Made by a program: the position numbers and the translations under genes
From: CAWFNW01 sp963817405
GTDB lineage: Bacteria > Actinomycetota > Coriobacteriia > Anaerosomatales > Anaerosomataceae
DNA length: 64,000 nt
NCBI GenBank assembly: GCA_963817405.1
Contig: CAWFNW010000003.1
Coordinates: 186,001 to 250,000, forward strand
Direction of reading: 5' to 3'
Shown: positions 1 through 8,791 of the stretch, piece by piece
Layout of the letters: each line of letters opens with the position of its first letter
How positions within the stretch are numbered: the first letter of the stretch is position 1
The notes under the pieces: generated by a model
What the model was told of the DNA's origin: nothing
The model's input: the letters and a program-made list of their open reading frames with translations, nothing else
The model's database searches: none

Positions 1-22
1 TCGCAAAAAAGACGCTCATGAG

Positions 23-52
23 GTGACACAAATCGGGACGAACGGATATAGT
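23..52 (+). promoter_or_regulatory. Candidate sigma-70-type promoter of the cytochrome gene
   Basis: GTGACA (23-28) and TATAGT (47-52) are separated by 18 bases and resemble -35 and -10 boxes. The predicted start of transcription, near 59, leaves a leader of about 70 bases before the cytochrome ATG at 127. This rests on motif match alone. Confidence 0.4.
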
Positions 53-73
53 CACCAAGAGGGTATCACCGGT

Positions 74-90
74 CACGCCTAGGGGGCGTG
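74..90 (+). other. Small hairpin in the cytochrome leader
   Basis: CACGCC (74-79) and GGCGTG (85-90) form a 6-bp stem with a 5-base loop. It lies upstream of the GGGGAGG ribosome binding site. It could affect mRNA stability or initiation. I could not match the leader to a known riboswitch class. Confidence 0.3.
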
Positions 91-126
91 TCCGTTGCCT
101 GTCGTCCGAAGCAGGGGAGGTACGGT

Positions 127-3100
127 ATGAAAACTAGGTATGGACCGTTTGGGCGCGCCGGCTTGTTCGGCGTGCTCGTGGCGGGGGTGGTGTTGGCGCT
201 CAGCATGGGTAGCTTGGCGTTCGCCGCCGATCCCGTCGCGATCCCCGTCCAGGGGCCCGACAGATATCAGACCGCAGTCCAGGCATCGATGAAGTTCGGC
301 ACCGCCTCGACCGTCGTCATCGCCACCGGGGAGCTCTTCCCCGACGCGCTCGGCGGAGCAGCGCTCGCAGGGGCCGTCGACGGCCCGATCCTGCTCACGC
401 GCTCCTCGTCGGTCCCGGCGGAGGTCTTGGCCGAGATCACCCGCCTCGGCGCGAGCAAGATCTACGTCTTAGGCTCGACGGCGGCCGTCTCAGCCGCCGC
501 GTTCAACCAGCTCGACGCCAAGATCGCGGGGACGCCTGTCCGCTTGGGCGGCGCCGACCGCTACGCGACCGCATCACTCGTCGCGGCCGAGACCATCCGT
601 CTCCTCGGCTCGGGCTATCAGGGCGGCGCGTTCCTCGCGACCGGCCTCAACTTCCCCGACGCGCTTGCCGCCTCCCCGCTCATGTACGCCAAGGGGATGC
701 CGCTCATCCTGTCGAACGCCAACGGCGGCTTCTCAGTTCCGGCAGGCGTCACCAAGGTCAAGGTCCTCGGCTCCACGAGCGTCGTCCCGGCATCCGTCGT
801 GACCGCGCTCGGCGCCAAGTACGACGGACGGCTTTTCGGTGCCAACCGATACGCAACCGCGAAGGCCGTCGCCGAGTACGGCGTTGCCCAGGGCATGGTA
901 TGGAACAACCTCGGCGTCGCGACGGGGCAGAACTTCCCCGACGCGCTGTGCGCCGGCCCGCTTCTGGGAGAGGAGAGCTCCGTGCTCCTCCTCACCACGT
1001 CGGCGACGATCGCGAGTGAGCCCGCCGCCGCGCTCGGAGCGCACAAGAACGCCATCGACCAGTACTACCTGTTCGGTGGGCTGCCCGCGCTCTCCGCGAA
1101 CGTCCGCGCCCAGATCGCGCTGATCCTCAAGCGCAACGTGGTCCCGCCGCCCCCGGCCGTGGGCTCCCACGACCTGCCGGCGCTCTTCTGCGCCGGCGCG
1201 GGCTGCCATGACACCGACCTTGCGACGATCCACCTCACCGACTGGAACGATGACGGTGAGACGCCCAAGTGCGTCGCGTGCCACGGCGCCGGCATCACGC
1301 CGACCAACAACTGCCAGACCTGCCACCCGGCAGCGCACGAAGGCACCCACGTGCCGATCACGAGCGCAGAGGGCGCACGCCTGACCTGCACGCTCGCGGA
1401 CTGCCACGGCTCAAGCGCGATCGATATCCACCCGACCTGCGCGACGTGCCACAATCCGACGACCGTGATCGCCGGCAAGCGGACGTGCCAGTCCTGCCAC
1501 GGCGACTTCCATCCGTCGCTCCCGGCAGCGCACGCCATCACCTCCGGTCTGTGCTCCGCGGCGACCTGCCACGGCACCGACGTCACGGTGATGCACACGA
1601 ACGACTTCCGCGGCACGGGCAACCCGCCTCCGGGTTGCGCCGCGTGCCACGCCCCCGGCGTGACACCCACGACTGACTGCTCCGTGTGCCACTTCGACAT
1701 CAACGACAAGCACAACGCCGCTGCCGCGCACGCTGGCTTCCAGGCCACCGTTGCCGGTGAGACGAGCTCGGCATGCGTGTCGTGCCACGGCACCGACCTC
1801 ATGAACATCAAAGAGGTCACAGGCGAGCACGTCGGCTGCTCCTGCCACGCCTACTTCGAAGTCCGCGGCGCCACGGAGTGCGCGAGCTGCCATGAGGGAG
1901 CGCACGCACCCCACGGGTTCGTCAACGGCCTCTTCAGGGGCGAAGGCTGGATCGCGGCCTCGGGCCACAACACCACGACCTTCGGCGTGATCGGTGCGAA
2001 GACGAAGTTCGATGGCAGCCAGGGCGTTACGCTCATGGCTGAGGCCGAGCGCGCCTTCCCGAGCATCACGGAGACCTGGCTTGTCGAGGCTGGCTTCGCG
2101 TTCGCGACCAGGCCCGCCGGCTGGCCCGTGGGCTCGTCCGTCGCCGTCGGTGACACCACTCCGATGACGACCACGTGGGACTGGGCTCTGGATCAGGTCT
2201 TCTGGAAGGCTGATGATACGCAGAAGCCTGCGGATGCCATGGTCCTCGACCACTCCTCCGTCGTCACCTGCGAGGACTGCCACGCCGGTCTTCTGGCTGC
2301 AGGCCCTCACGGTGCGGCGCAGAACTGGGGTCTCGACCCGGACTATCCGGGCGACTACACCCTGGCCGAGCTGACGAAGTACGTCACCGCGAACCTTGCG
2401 TACGTCAGCGCCACCATCACCGGTCAGGCGCTTGACACGACGACCGCTGTCGCGCCCGCGGTACCGCACAACGTGTACCTGAAGGCGACCTACAACGATT
2501 CCGATGCAAGTGGGCGACTGGATGAAGGCCGACGATCCCAACGTGGGAACGTCGCCGTACTTCACGGGCTTCCCGGCCGGTATCGCCATGCGCGCAGGTA
2601 TCGACGGTGACGGTGTGGTCCGTAACACCGTGACCTTCGCACCGCAGGCGACCGGCTCAGTCGGCGCAACGGTGGCGGTCTACGACATCTACGACCGGTT
2701 GGCCCGCACGAGCGGTTCCTCTGGTTCGACGGCTGTCATCTGCGCCAAGTGCCACGACCTCGAGGATGAGGTCCCGGTCGACCCGGCCAATCCGACCGGT
2801 CGCAAGACCGTGGTTGGCTCCAACACGGCCCACAACAGCCACCATCAGGACACCACCGACGGTTCCGCGCAGTGCGTGGCCTGCCACATCGGCGTGCCGC
2901 ACGGCTGGAAGCGTCCGCGTCTCCTGGTCAACACCGACGTCGACGTCGCACCGTATCTCGATCCTGAGTCCGGTGGCGTCTACCGCTCCAACGGTATGGA
3001 CTTCGCATATCGCTGGGACGGTACCGGCGTGGGTCTCCACTCCGACCTTCAAGGCCGCAGGCTCGACCGGCAACGGTCCCAACCCGGGCTTCACGAGGAT

Positions 3101-3317
3101 CGGCATGCAGTCCCTCAGCGCCGTGGACAACCATATCCACATGCATGACGCCACGGCGGGTAGCGGGATTCTCCCGGCGTCGTTCGACCCGGCGGACCCC
3201 GATGCCTACTTCGACACGGTGTCCACCGACGACATGATCTACTGGTCTGAAGCGGGCTGCCAGGCCTGCAACGACCACGGCGGCGAGGATGGCGTAAGGA
3301 TCCTTGAAGCCGAGTAA
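127..3317 (+). CDS. Cell-wall-anchored multiheme cytochrome c (CWB2 repeats), two frameshifts
   Basis: A predicted surface electron carrier. The ATG at 127 follows GGGGAGG and begins a signal peptide (about 33 residues). Three cell-wall-binding repeats of the CWB2 type follow (about residues 38-340; each has DRYxTA, a FPDAL motif and a VLGS-like segment), then a haem-binding region. I count eleven CXXCH motifs and three CX4CH motifs (CAGAGCH, CTLADCH, CSAATCH) once frames are joined, plus an irregular CSCH and a final CQACN. The reading frame breaks twice: near 2490-2510 (frame 1 to 2) and near 3031-3040 (frame 2 to 3, at a GGG run). Each break behaves like one extra base, and coherent protein continues in the new frame to TAA at 3315. 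It could be a pseudogene, but sequencing error is more likely. The resB/ccsA maturation genes downstream fit a cytochrome role. CWB2 modules are known to bind proteins to Gram-positive walls; electron export to an external acceptor is inferred. Confidence 0.85.
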
Positions 3318-3365
3318 GTGCTAGCTGCACCACCTGAACTCTGAAACTAGAGTCAGCGTACGAAA

Positions 3366-3393
3366 GGGGGGCGGGCAGTGATGCCCGCCCCCC
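3366..3393 (+). terminator. Strong GC hairpin after the cytochrome gene
   Basis: GGGGGGCGGGCA (3366-3377) and its exact complement (3382-3393) form a 12-bp stem with a 4-base loop, 48 bases after the cytochrome stop. There is no T-run, so it is a strong stem but not a textbook intrinsic terminator. Confidence 0.6.
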
Positions 3394-3470
3394 TGCGCTG
3401 GGGAGATACACTTGCCCCTCCGCAGTGGGCATGCTGTACTGGAATGCGCTCGACCATCGGATCCAGGAGG

Positions 3471-4118
3471 GTGAGAACGACGGAACACCAACAACGCGCG
3501 CGGCGTTCGCTCGGCCGCACCGTACGTATTGCCGGCCGGCTGGTGGCCGGTTGTCTCGTCTGCGTCGCTCTGCTCGCGGCAGCCGGCTGTTCCGGCAGTC
3601 AGGGTACGGGCACGGGAATCGGTAGCGCTGACGAGAGCTCAACGGTCGGCGCTCGCATGGCTGGTCCCGTTGTGGACGTGAAGGTCACGCAGGAGGCGCT
3701 CGATAGCAAGCCGAAGCCGCCGGTTCTGGCGACGCCTGAGTCGGCGGTGCGCTCCTATCTTGATTGGGTCTCCTATGCGTACCGCATCGGCCAGTCCGAG
3801 GTGGCGCTGCTGACGATGACGACCTACGAAGAGGTGCGCGTCGACTCCTACATCCAGTACAACATCCAGAAGCGCCGGCTCATCGACCAGAATCTGGACT
3901 CGATCACGTTCGGTGAGCCGAGCGTCCAGACCTCCAGTGCGGTCGTGACCACGGAAGAGCAGTGGACCTACCGCTACGTGTCGATCGAGACCGCCGGCAA
4001 GACCATCGAGGGACCGTACTCCGCGAGCTATGACGTGACCTACACGCTCATCAAGGCATCGGACGGGGACTGGGTGGTCGACGCGGTGAGTCCCAAGGCC
4101 CAGGGCACGGTCAAGTGA
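3471..4118 (+). CDS. Putative lipoprotein of unknown function
   Basis: A secreted, probably lipid-anchored protein of about 215 residues. The N-terminus has basic residues, a hydrophobic stretch and a lipobox-like LLAAAGC, so the cysteine would be the lipidation site. The mature part starts with a low-complexity linker. Its C-terminal half (from TPESAVRSYLDW to the end) looks like a small alpha/beta fold of the NTF2-like sort, a guess from pattern only. The start is uncertain: GTG at 3471 sits only one base after AGGAGG, and ATG at 3444 is the alternative. Its stop overlaps the GTG of resB (GTGA), so it is probably cotranscribed with the cytochrome c maturation genes and may serve the same extracytoplasmic pathway. 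Confidence 0.6.
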   Translation: MRTTEHQQRARRSLGRTVRIAGRLVAGCLVCVALLAAAGCSGSQGTGTGIGSADESSTVGARMAGPVVDVKVTQEALDSKPKPPVLATPESAVRSYLDWVSYAYRIGQSEVALLTMTTYEEVRVDSYIQYNIQKRRLIDQNLDSITFGEPSVQTSSAVVTTEEQWTYRYVSIETAGKTIEGPYSASYDVTYTLIKASDGDWVVDAVSPKAQGTVK

Positions 4119-5551
4119 TCGGAAGGTTGCTGCGAAAAGCCGCCAAGCTCCTCTCCTCGGCGCTGGTGGCGACCCTGCTCCTCGTGTTCGTTGGCGTGTG
4201 GTCCGTTCTGGCATCCCTTGTTCCGCAGGAGGCAGCGTCGGGCGGCGAGGTTGCCTCCTGGGCCGCCGCGCACCCGGTCATCGAACCCGTCATTCGCGTG
4301 CTCGGTCTGCACCACGCGTTCTCGGCGCCGCTCTTTCTCTTTGTCGCCCTTCTGCTCGCGGTATCCACGGCGCTGTGCGCCTGGGAGCGCACCAAGATAG
4401 CGATGACCAAGAACCGGATTCTGCGTCGTGCAGCTGAGGCGGACGCCCAGTCACTCGTCGAGAAGCATGATCTTGAGGTGCCGTGCGGTTCCGCGATGAG
4501 CGAGTCTGAGATTCTGTCGACAGCCTCGGAGACCTTTGCGCGCATCGGACTCAAGACCAAGCGCAGCGGCAGCGTTCTGGCAGCCGTATCCCCCCCGTGG
4601 ACCGTGTGGGGAAGTCCCGTGTTCCACTGGGCGCTTCTCGCGCTCATCGTGATCATGCTCGTCGGCAGCATGCAGCGCTCCGAGGGCCAGATGGGTCTGG
4701 CCGTCGGCGAGACCAAGACCGACGAGCCGTCGTCGTACGGAATTCTCACTGCGGGACCGCTGCACAGCTGGAGCACCCCCCGCCGAAGTATCCGCCTCGA
4801 CGCATTCGAACTTCACTACGAGACCGCGGGTGTGGATCGCGGACCCACGCCGACCGTCGCGGTGCTTGACGCGCAAGGCGAAGTCATCAAGTCGCAGCGC
4901 GTCTATCCCAACCAGACGCTCAAGACCGGCTCGCTCACGATCTACCCGGCCGACTTTGGGCTCTCCGCAACCGTCTCCGTCGAGAACACGAGCGGGGTCG
5001 AGACCGGGCGTTCCTCACGGTTGATCGACTTCTCTGAGGACACCACGCAGGGCACCAGGCCGGTTGGGTACCTCACCGTCAACGATGACGCCGGCAACCC
5101 TCGCCTCAAGCTCCGGATATCCGTGCCGCTTGACCGGACCGGGAATGTCGGCCTCAAGCGGCTGCCCGTAGAGCCGAAGGCTCGGGTGGTCGTGACCTCG
5201 ATGGAGGACGAACCGGTGCTGGATCGCGTCCTGCGGCCCGGTGAGGGATTGGAGCTGCCGGTCGCGGGTACGCTGCGCCTCGTCGGCGTCGACTACTACG
5301 CCCGTCTGCAGTTGGTTGACGACGCTTCGATCCCGCTTCTGTACACCGCGCTGGTCGTCGCCATGCTGGGACTGAGCGTCGCAACGATCGGACGACAGCA
5401 GATCGTCTTGGGAACGGTCGTCGACACGCCCGATGGAGCCAGGCTCGCCGTGAGGGTTCGCTTGTGGCGAAACGTCACGACCAGCCGCAGCGAGATAGAA
5501 GGCGAACTCGCCAAGGCACTCGGTGGGCCTGAGAAGGAGAGCGCATCGTGA
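4115..5551 (+). CDS. resB: Cytochrome c biogenesis protein ResB
   Basis: A membrane subunit of System II cytochrome c synthetase, which with CcsA delivers haem outside the membrane and attaches it to CXXCH motifs. At 478 residues it has ResB architecture: N-terminal membrane helices (about residues 10-32, 68-85 and 165-185), a long extracytoplasmic domain (about 190-405) and a last helix near 410-430 with a cytoplasmic tail. The early VPQE-containing segment after helix 1 is typical of the family. The GTG start overlaps the lipoprotein stop, and the ResB stop overlaps the next GTG, so resB and ccsA are translationally coupled. The multiheme cytochrome just upstream is the obvious client. Confidence 0.9.
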   Translation: MIGRLLRKAAKLLSSALVATLLLVFVGVWSVLASLVPQEAASGGEVASWAAAHPVIEPVIRVLGLHHAFSAPLFLFVALLLAVSTALCAWERTKIAMTKNRILRRAAEADAQSLVEKHDLEVPCGSAMSESEILSTASETFARIGLKTKRSGSVLAAVSPPWTVWGSPVFHWALLALIVIMLVGSMQRSEGQMGLAVGETKTDEPSSYGILTAGPLHSWSTPRRSIRLDAFELHYETAGVDRGPTPTVAVLDAQGEVIKSQRVYPNQTLKTGSLTIYPADFGLSATVSVENTSGVETGRSSRLIDFSEDTTQGTRPVGYLTVNDDAGNPRLKLRISVPLDRTGNVGLKRLPVEPKARVVVTSMEDEPVLDRVLRPGEGLELPVAGTLRLVGVDYYARLQLVDDASIPLLYTALVVAMLGLSVATIGRQQIVLGTVVDTPDGARLAVRVRLWRNVTTSRSEIEGELAKALGGPEKESAS

Positions 5552-6390
5552 CATTCGAGATCGTACTGACCTGGCTCGCTCTTACGTTCTATGCGGCCGC
5601 CACAGCGATGTTCGCGATCGGCGTGGTCTTCTCGAAGGAGAAGGTGGCCACGTGGGCGGTATGGGCATCTGCGCTCGGCCTCGCTTTCCAGACGTTCTCG
5701 CTCGGCGTTCGCTGGGAGCGCGTCGGACACGGACCCTATCTTGGCTTCTATGAGGTCGCTGCCGCGCTCGTGCTGTTCACCGTCGCGGCCCTGGTTGTCG
5801 TCGTGTGGCGCAACCCGCGTCTCGCAGGAGCGGGGATCGCCATCATGCCGGTTGCGCTGCTGCTGTTGGGCGGCTCGATGCTGGTACAGGCGACCGAGGT
5901 CGAGATGACCGCCAAGCTCACAAGCTGGTGGCTCTTCATACACGTCGCTTTCGCGAACCTGGCGTTTGGCGTGTTCGCACTCTCCTTTGGCTGCGCTATT
6001 GTGTACGTCGTGCGTGAACGTTCTGCCCACGGGAAGTGGGCACGACGCTTTGAGAAGCTGCCTGCGCAAGACGTACTCGAGAACCTTACCGTGCGCTTCG
6101 TTCTGGTCGGCTTCCTGTTTTGGGCGATCATGATCGCGACCGGCGCGATCTGGGCGAACGAGGCGTGGGGCCGTTACTGGGGATGGGATCCGATCGAGAC
6201 CTGGAGCCTGATTGTCTGGATCATCTACGCTATCTACCTGCATCTTCGGTTCACGATGAAGTGGAGCGGGGTACGTCTGGCGTGGTACGCGATCGTTGCG
6301 ATGCCGTTGGCGCTCTTCGCACTCGTCGGGATCCCGGCCGCGTTCAACACACCGCACGCGGGCATCGGTGGTCTGGGCAAGGATCTGTGA
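5548..6390 (+). CDS. ccsA: Cytochrome c assembly protein CcsA (ResC)
   Basis: A haem-handling membrane protein, partner of ResB. It has 280 residues and about eight membrane helices. The tryptophan-rich WWD signature (WGRYWGWDPIETWS, residues 208-220) is clear; in this family it binds haem on the outer face. Histidines at about 132 and 232 lie at positions where CcsA/CcmC proteins carry haem-ligating histidines. The GTG start overlaps the resB TGA. The small membrane-protein gene starts one base after the stop, so these form one tight operon. Confidence 0.93.
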   Translation: MTFEIVLTWLALTFYAAATAMFAIGVVFSKEKVATWAVWASALGLAFQTFSLGVRWERVGHGPYLGFYEVAAALVLFTVAALVVVVWRNPRLAGAGIAIMPVALLLLGGSMLVQATEVEMTAKLTSWWLFIHVAFANLAFGVFALSFGCAIVYVVRERSAHGKWARRFEKLPAQDVLENLTVRFVLVGFLFWAIMIATGAIWANEAWGRYWGWDPIETWSLIVWIIYAIYLHLRFTMKWSGVRLAWYAIVAMPLALFALVGIPAAFNTPHAGIGGLGKDL

Positions 6391-6391
6391 C

Positions 6392-6784
6392 ATGGGCAGC
6401 ATAGACTGGACCAGCATCGCCATCATCATCAACAACTACTTTCACGATCTCGCCACGGCCCTCCTGCTCACGAGCGCGGTGATCCTGTGGGTTCTGGGGC
6501 GACGTGCGGAGAGTGGGGACGTTGCGGAGCGTAAGGCGCTCGCACGCGCGTACCCGACGCTTGCAGGCTTCGCCCGGGGAGCGTTCGTCTGGATCATCCT
6601 CGGCGGGATACCGAGAACCATCTTCTTCTCCCGCTATGAGTGGGATCCGGCCGAGATCAACGGGATCGTCCCGGCGCTCATGGTGAAGCATGTATTCATG
6701 GTCACCGCGATCATCGTCGGTGCGCTGATGTGGCGGCGCATGTCGAAGATCGCGCGCGCCGAGGTGGCCGGGAGCGACGGGTAG
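6392..6784 (+). CDS. Small three-helix membrane protein next to ccsA
   Basis: I do not recognise this 130-residue protein. It has three hydrophobic segments (about 17-37, 63-82 and 96-117) and two histidines at membrane edges (HDL near 18, KHVF near 100). Short charged loops and a basic C-terminus complete it. It begins one base after the ccsA stop and must be cotranscribed, so a role in haem delivery, haem-protein assembly or cytochrome redox partnering is a fair inference. The pair of membrane histidines would suit a haem b ligand pair, but this is not shown. A frameshifted membrane protein gene starts 2 bases downstream. Confidence 0.75.
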   Translation: MGSIDWTSIAIIINNYFHDLATALLLTSAVILWVLGRRAESGDVAERKALARAYPTLAGFARGAFVWIILGGIPRTIFFSRYEWDPAEINGIVPALMVKHVFMVTAIIVGALMWRRMSKIARAEVAGSDG

Positions 6785-6786
6785 CC

Positions 6787-8740
6787 TTGAGCGAGACACG
6801 CTCGGTTGACGTCGCACGTGGTGCCGACCAAACAGGCGCGTCTGTGAGCAGAGGCGGGCGGGGAGCGTACGCCTTTGGTCGGCGCTGCTTCCTCGCCCTC
6901 ATTGCCCTGACGCCACTGGTCATCGGCGCCTTGCCAGTTCAGACGGGATCGCTCGCGCTCTTTCGCGCCTATGATCCGGCCGGTGTACCCAAAGTCGTGA
7001 CGATTCTCGTGCTCTGCGGCCTCTCACTCGCCGCATTCTGCGTGAGCGTGGTTCGTCGCGAGTCGGAGGTGCGCTGGCACCCCGTCTTGTCCGTCCTGGT
7101 CGCGCTTGTCGCCTGGGCGACTGTCTCGACGCTGTTCTCCGCAAGTCCCGCTCTGTCCGTGCAGGGGCGCCTATCACGGCAATGAGGGTCTCGTCACGAT
7201 TCTGGGCTACGGTCTGGTCGCCTTCCTCGCCATCCAATATGTCCGATCGACACGCGATCTTCGCACGGTAGCCGTGGTCGCGGTCGCGGCCGGGTCGATC
7301 GTGTCCGTGTATGCCGTGGTGCAGTTCGCGGGTGTCGATCCGTTCGGGTGGATCAACGACCTCGGTCGGGCGTTCTCGACGATGGGCAACCCCGACATGC
7401 TCGGTACCTACCTCCTGTTCCCGCTCGCACTCGCACTCGGGCTGGCGCTGTCGACGCCCCTCGGATGGCCGCGCTTCGCGGCTTGGGCGGCCGCCGCGCT
7501 GGTCGCCTCGGCGCTGGTGGTTACCCAAACGCTCGGCGCGTGGTTGGCCGCGTTCGTCATTCTGTTCATCATCGCCATGCTCAGCAGGGACCGGATCCGG
7601 CGCGTTCCCAGACGACAGCGACTCGTCTTCGGCGGGCTCATCACCTTCGCGCTCGTAGCCGCCGTCGCGATTGTCTGGACGCGGCCCGAATTCGCCTGGC
7701 GCGTGGCCACTCTCTCCTCAGGCCTCACGAATCTCAGCAACGGGCGCTTTGTGATCTGGCTTACGGGTCTGCGGGGCTGGTTGGCGCATCCGATCACCGG
7801 CTGGGGTCCGGACGGGTTCGGGCACGCGTTCCAGAGCGCCGTTGGCGCGGACTGGTACGCGATCGTGGACGGCCTCCAGACCGCTGAGAACGCTCACAAC
7901 TTCGTGATCCAGACCCTTGTGACCCTTGGCATCCCGGGGCTGGTTCTGACGCTGGGGGCGCTCGCGTACGCGGCGGTCGGATCGTTCCGTGGACTGCAGA
8001 AAGCGAAAGGCTCCGCCCAAGTACTGCTCATGACGCTGTGGGCAGCGCTCGTCGGGATGATCGTGGCGTTGCTCTTCGGCCTGACGGTGCCGGCGGTGTC
8101 GGTCTGGCTGTGGCTCACCGTCGGCGTGCTCGTTGCGCCAATCTCGCATCGGATTCCCCGCCCTCGGACGGGGGTGCTCGTCGCGGCTGCGGGGCTCGGT
8201 GTCGCGCTCACAGTGTGGGCGGGGTCGTGGTTCGTCGCCGATGTGATCGTCGGGCGAGCAGTGCAGATGCAGCCCGGCCCGGCGCAGACCTCACAGTTCG
8301 AAGCCGCTGTTCGGCTTGATCCCATCACTCCGAACTACCGCTGGCTCGTGGCCGAGGCGCTCGTGAACCAGGCGCTCGCTGAGCCAGGCGCGCAGACGTT
8401 CGACACGACGATGCTCCGTGCCATCGTGGCATTCGATGGTGCGGCGAGGGCCGACCGGGGAGATCCGATGGTTCGGACCGCGCTCGCGAACGTACTCGTC
8501 GGTCTCGCCGCACGTCGCCCCGGGACAAGTGCGGCCGAGCATGCCGTGGACGTCGCGCTCGAGGCCGTGCGGCTGGCACCGCACAATCCCGCCGCGCTCG
8601 GGGCGTTGGCGAGGGCGTATGACATCTCAGGTCGTGACGATGAAGCGGCAAAGACCGCGCAACTCGCGCGCGAGATCGCGCCGGAGTATGCGGCGGAGAC
8701 GCTGGGATCGCTTGGCCTTGAGGGCTCAAGTCAGCCCTAG
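6787..8740 (+). CDS. O-antigen ligase-like membrane protein with TPR-like tail, frameshifted
   Basis: A polytopic membrane protein of the O-antigen ligase/Wzy_C type, whose members join or polymerise surface glycans. The first part (TTG 6787, or GTG 6844) runs to LSVQG and then hits a stop at 7183. The continuation starts AYHGNEG in another frame. The break lies at GGGG (7164-7167): removing one G restores LSVQG-AYHGNEG. About ten helices follow, with a long external loop before the family-typical NAHN motif, near HNFVIQTL. The C-terminal region (about 8300-8740) is alpha-helical, with TPR-like periodicity. Nothing nearby is a glycosyltransferase, so the glycan or protein acceptor is unknown. 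Protein O-glycosylation ligases share this fold and are an alternative. Confidence 0.75.
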
Positions 8741-8791
8741 AATCCGGCGAGCGGCGGTGGCGTCGGCCAACTCCCACGCATGCGCGCTGGA

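Noticed and set aside
1..126. Possible riboswitch (c-di-GMP type) before the cytochrome
   Set aside because: Only a 6-bp hairpin is present; the conserved GEMM cores and tetraloop-receptor parts are not seen, and the leader is too short.
3318..3470. Small gene between the cytochrome and the lipoprotein
   Set aside because: The stretch holds a strong hairpin (3366-3393) and no start with a good ribosome binding site and plausible protein other than the lipoprotein itself.
6787..8740. Link of the O-antigen-ligase-like gene to a lipopolysaccharide pathway
   Set aside because: No glycosyltransferase, flippase or outer-membrane gene is near, and other genes suggest a Gram-positive envelope.
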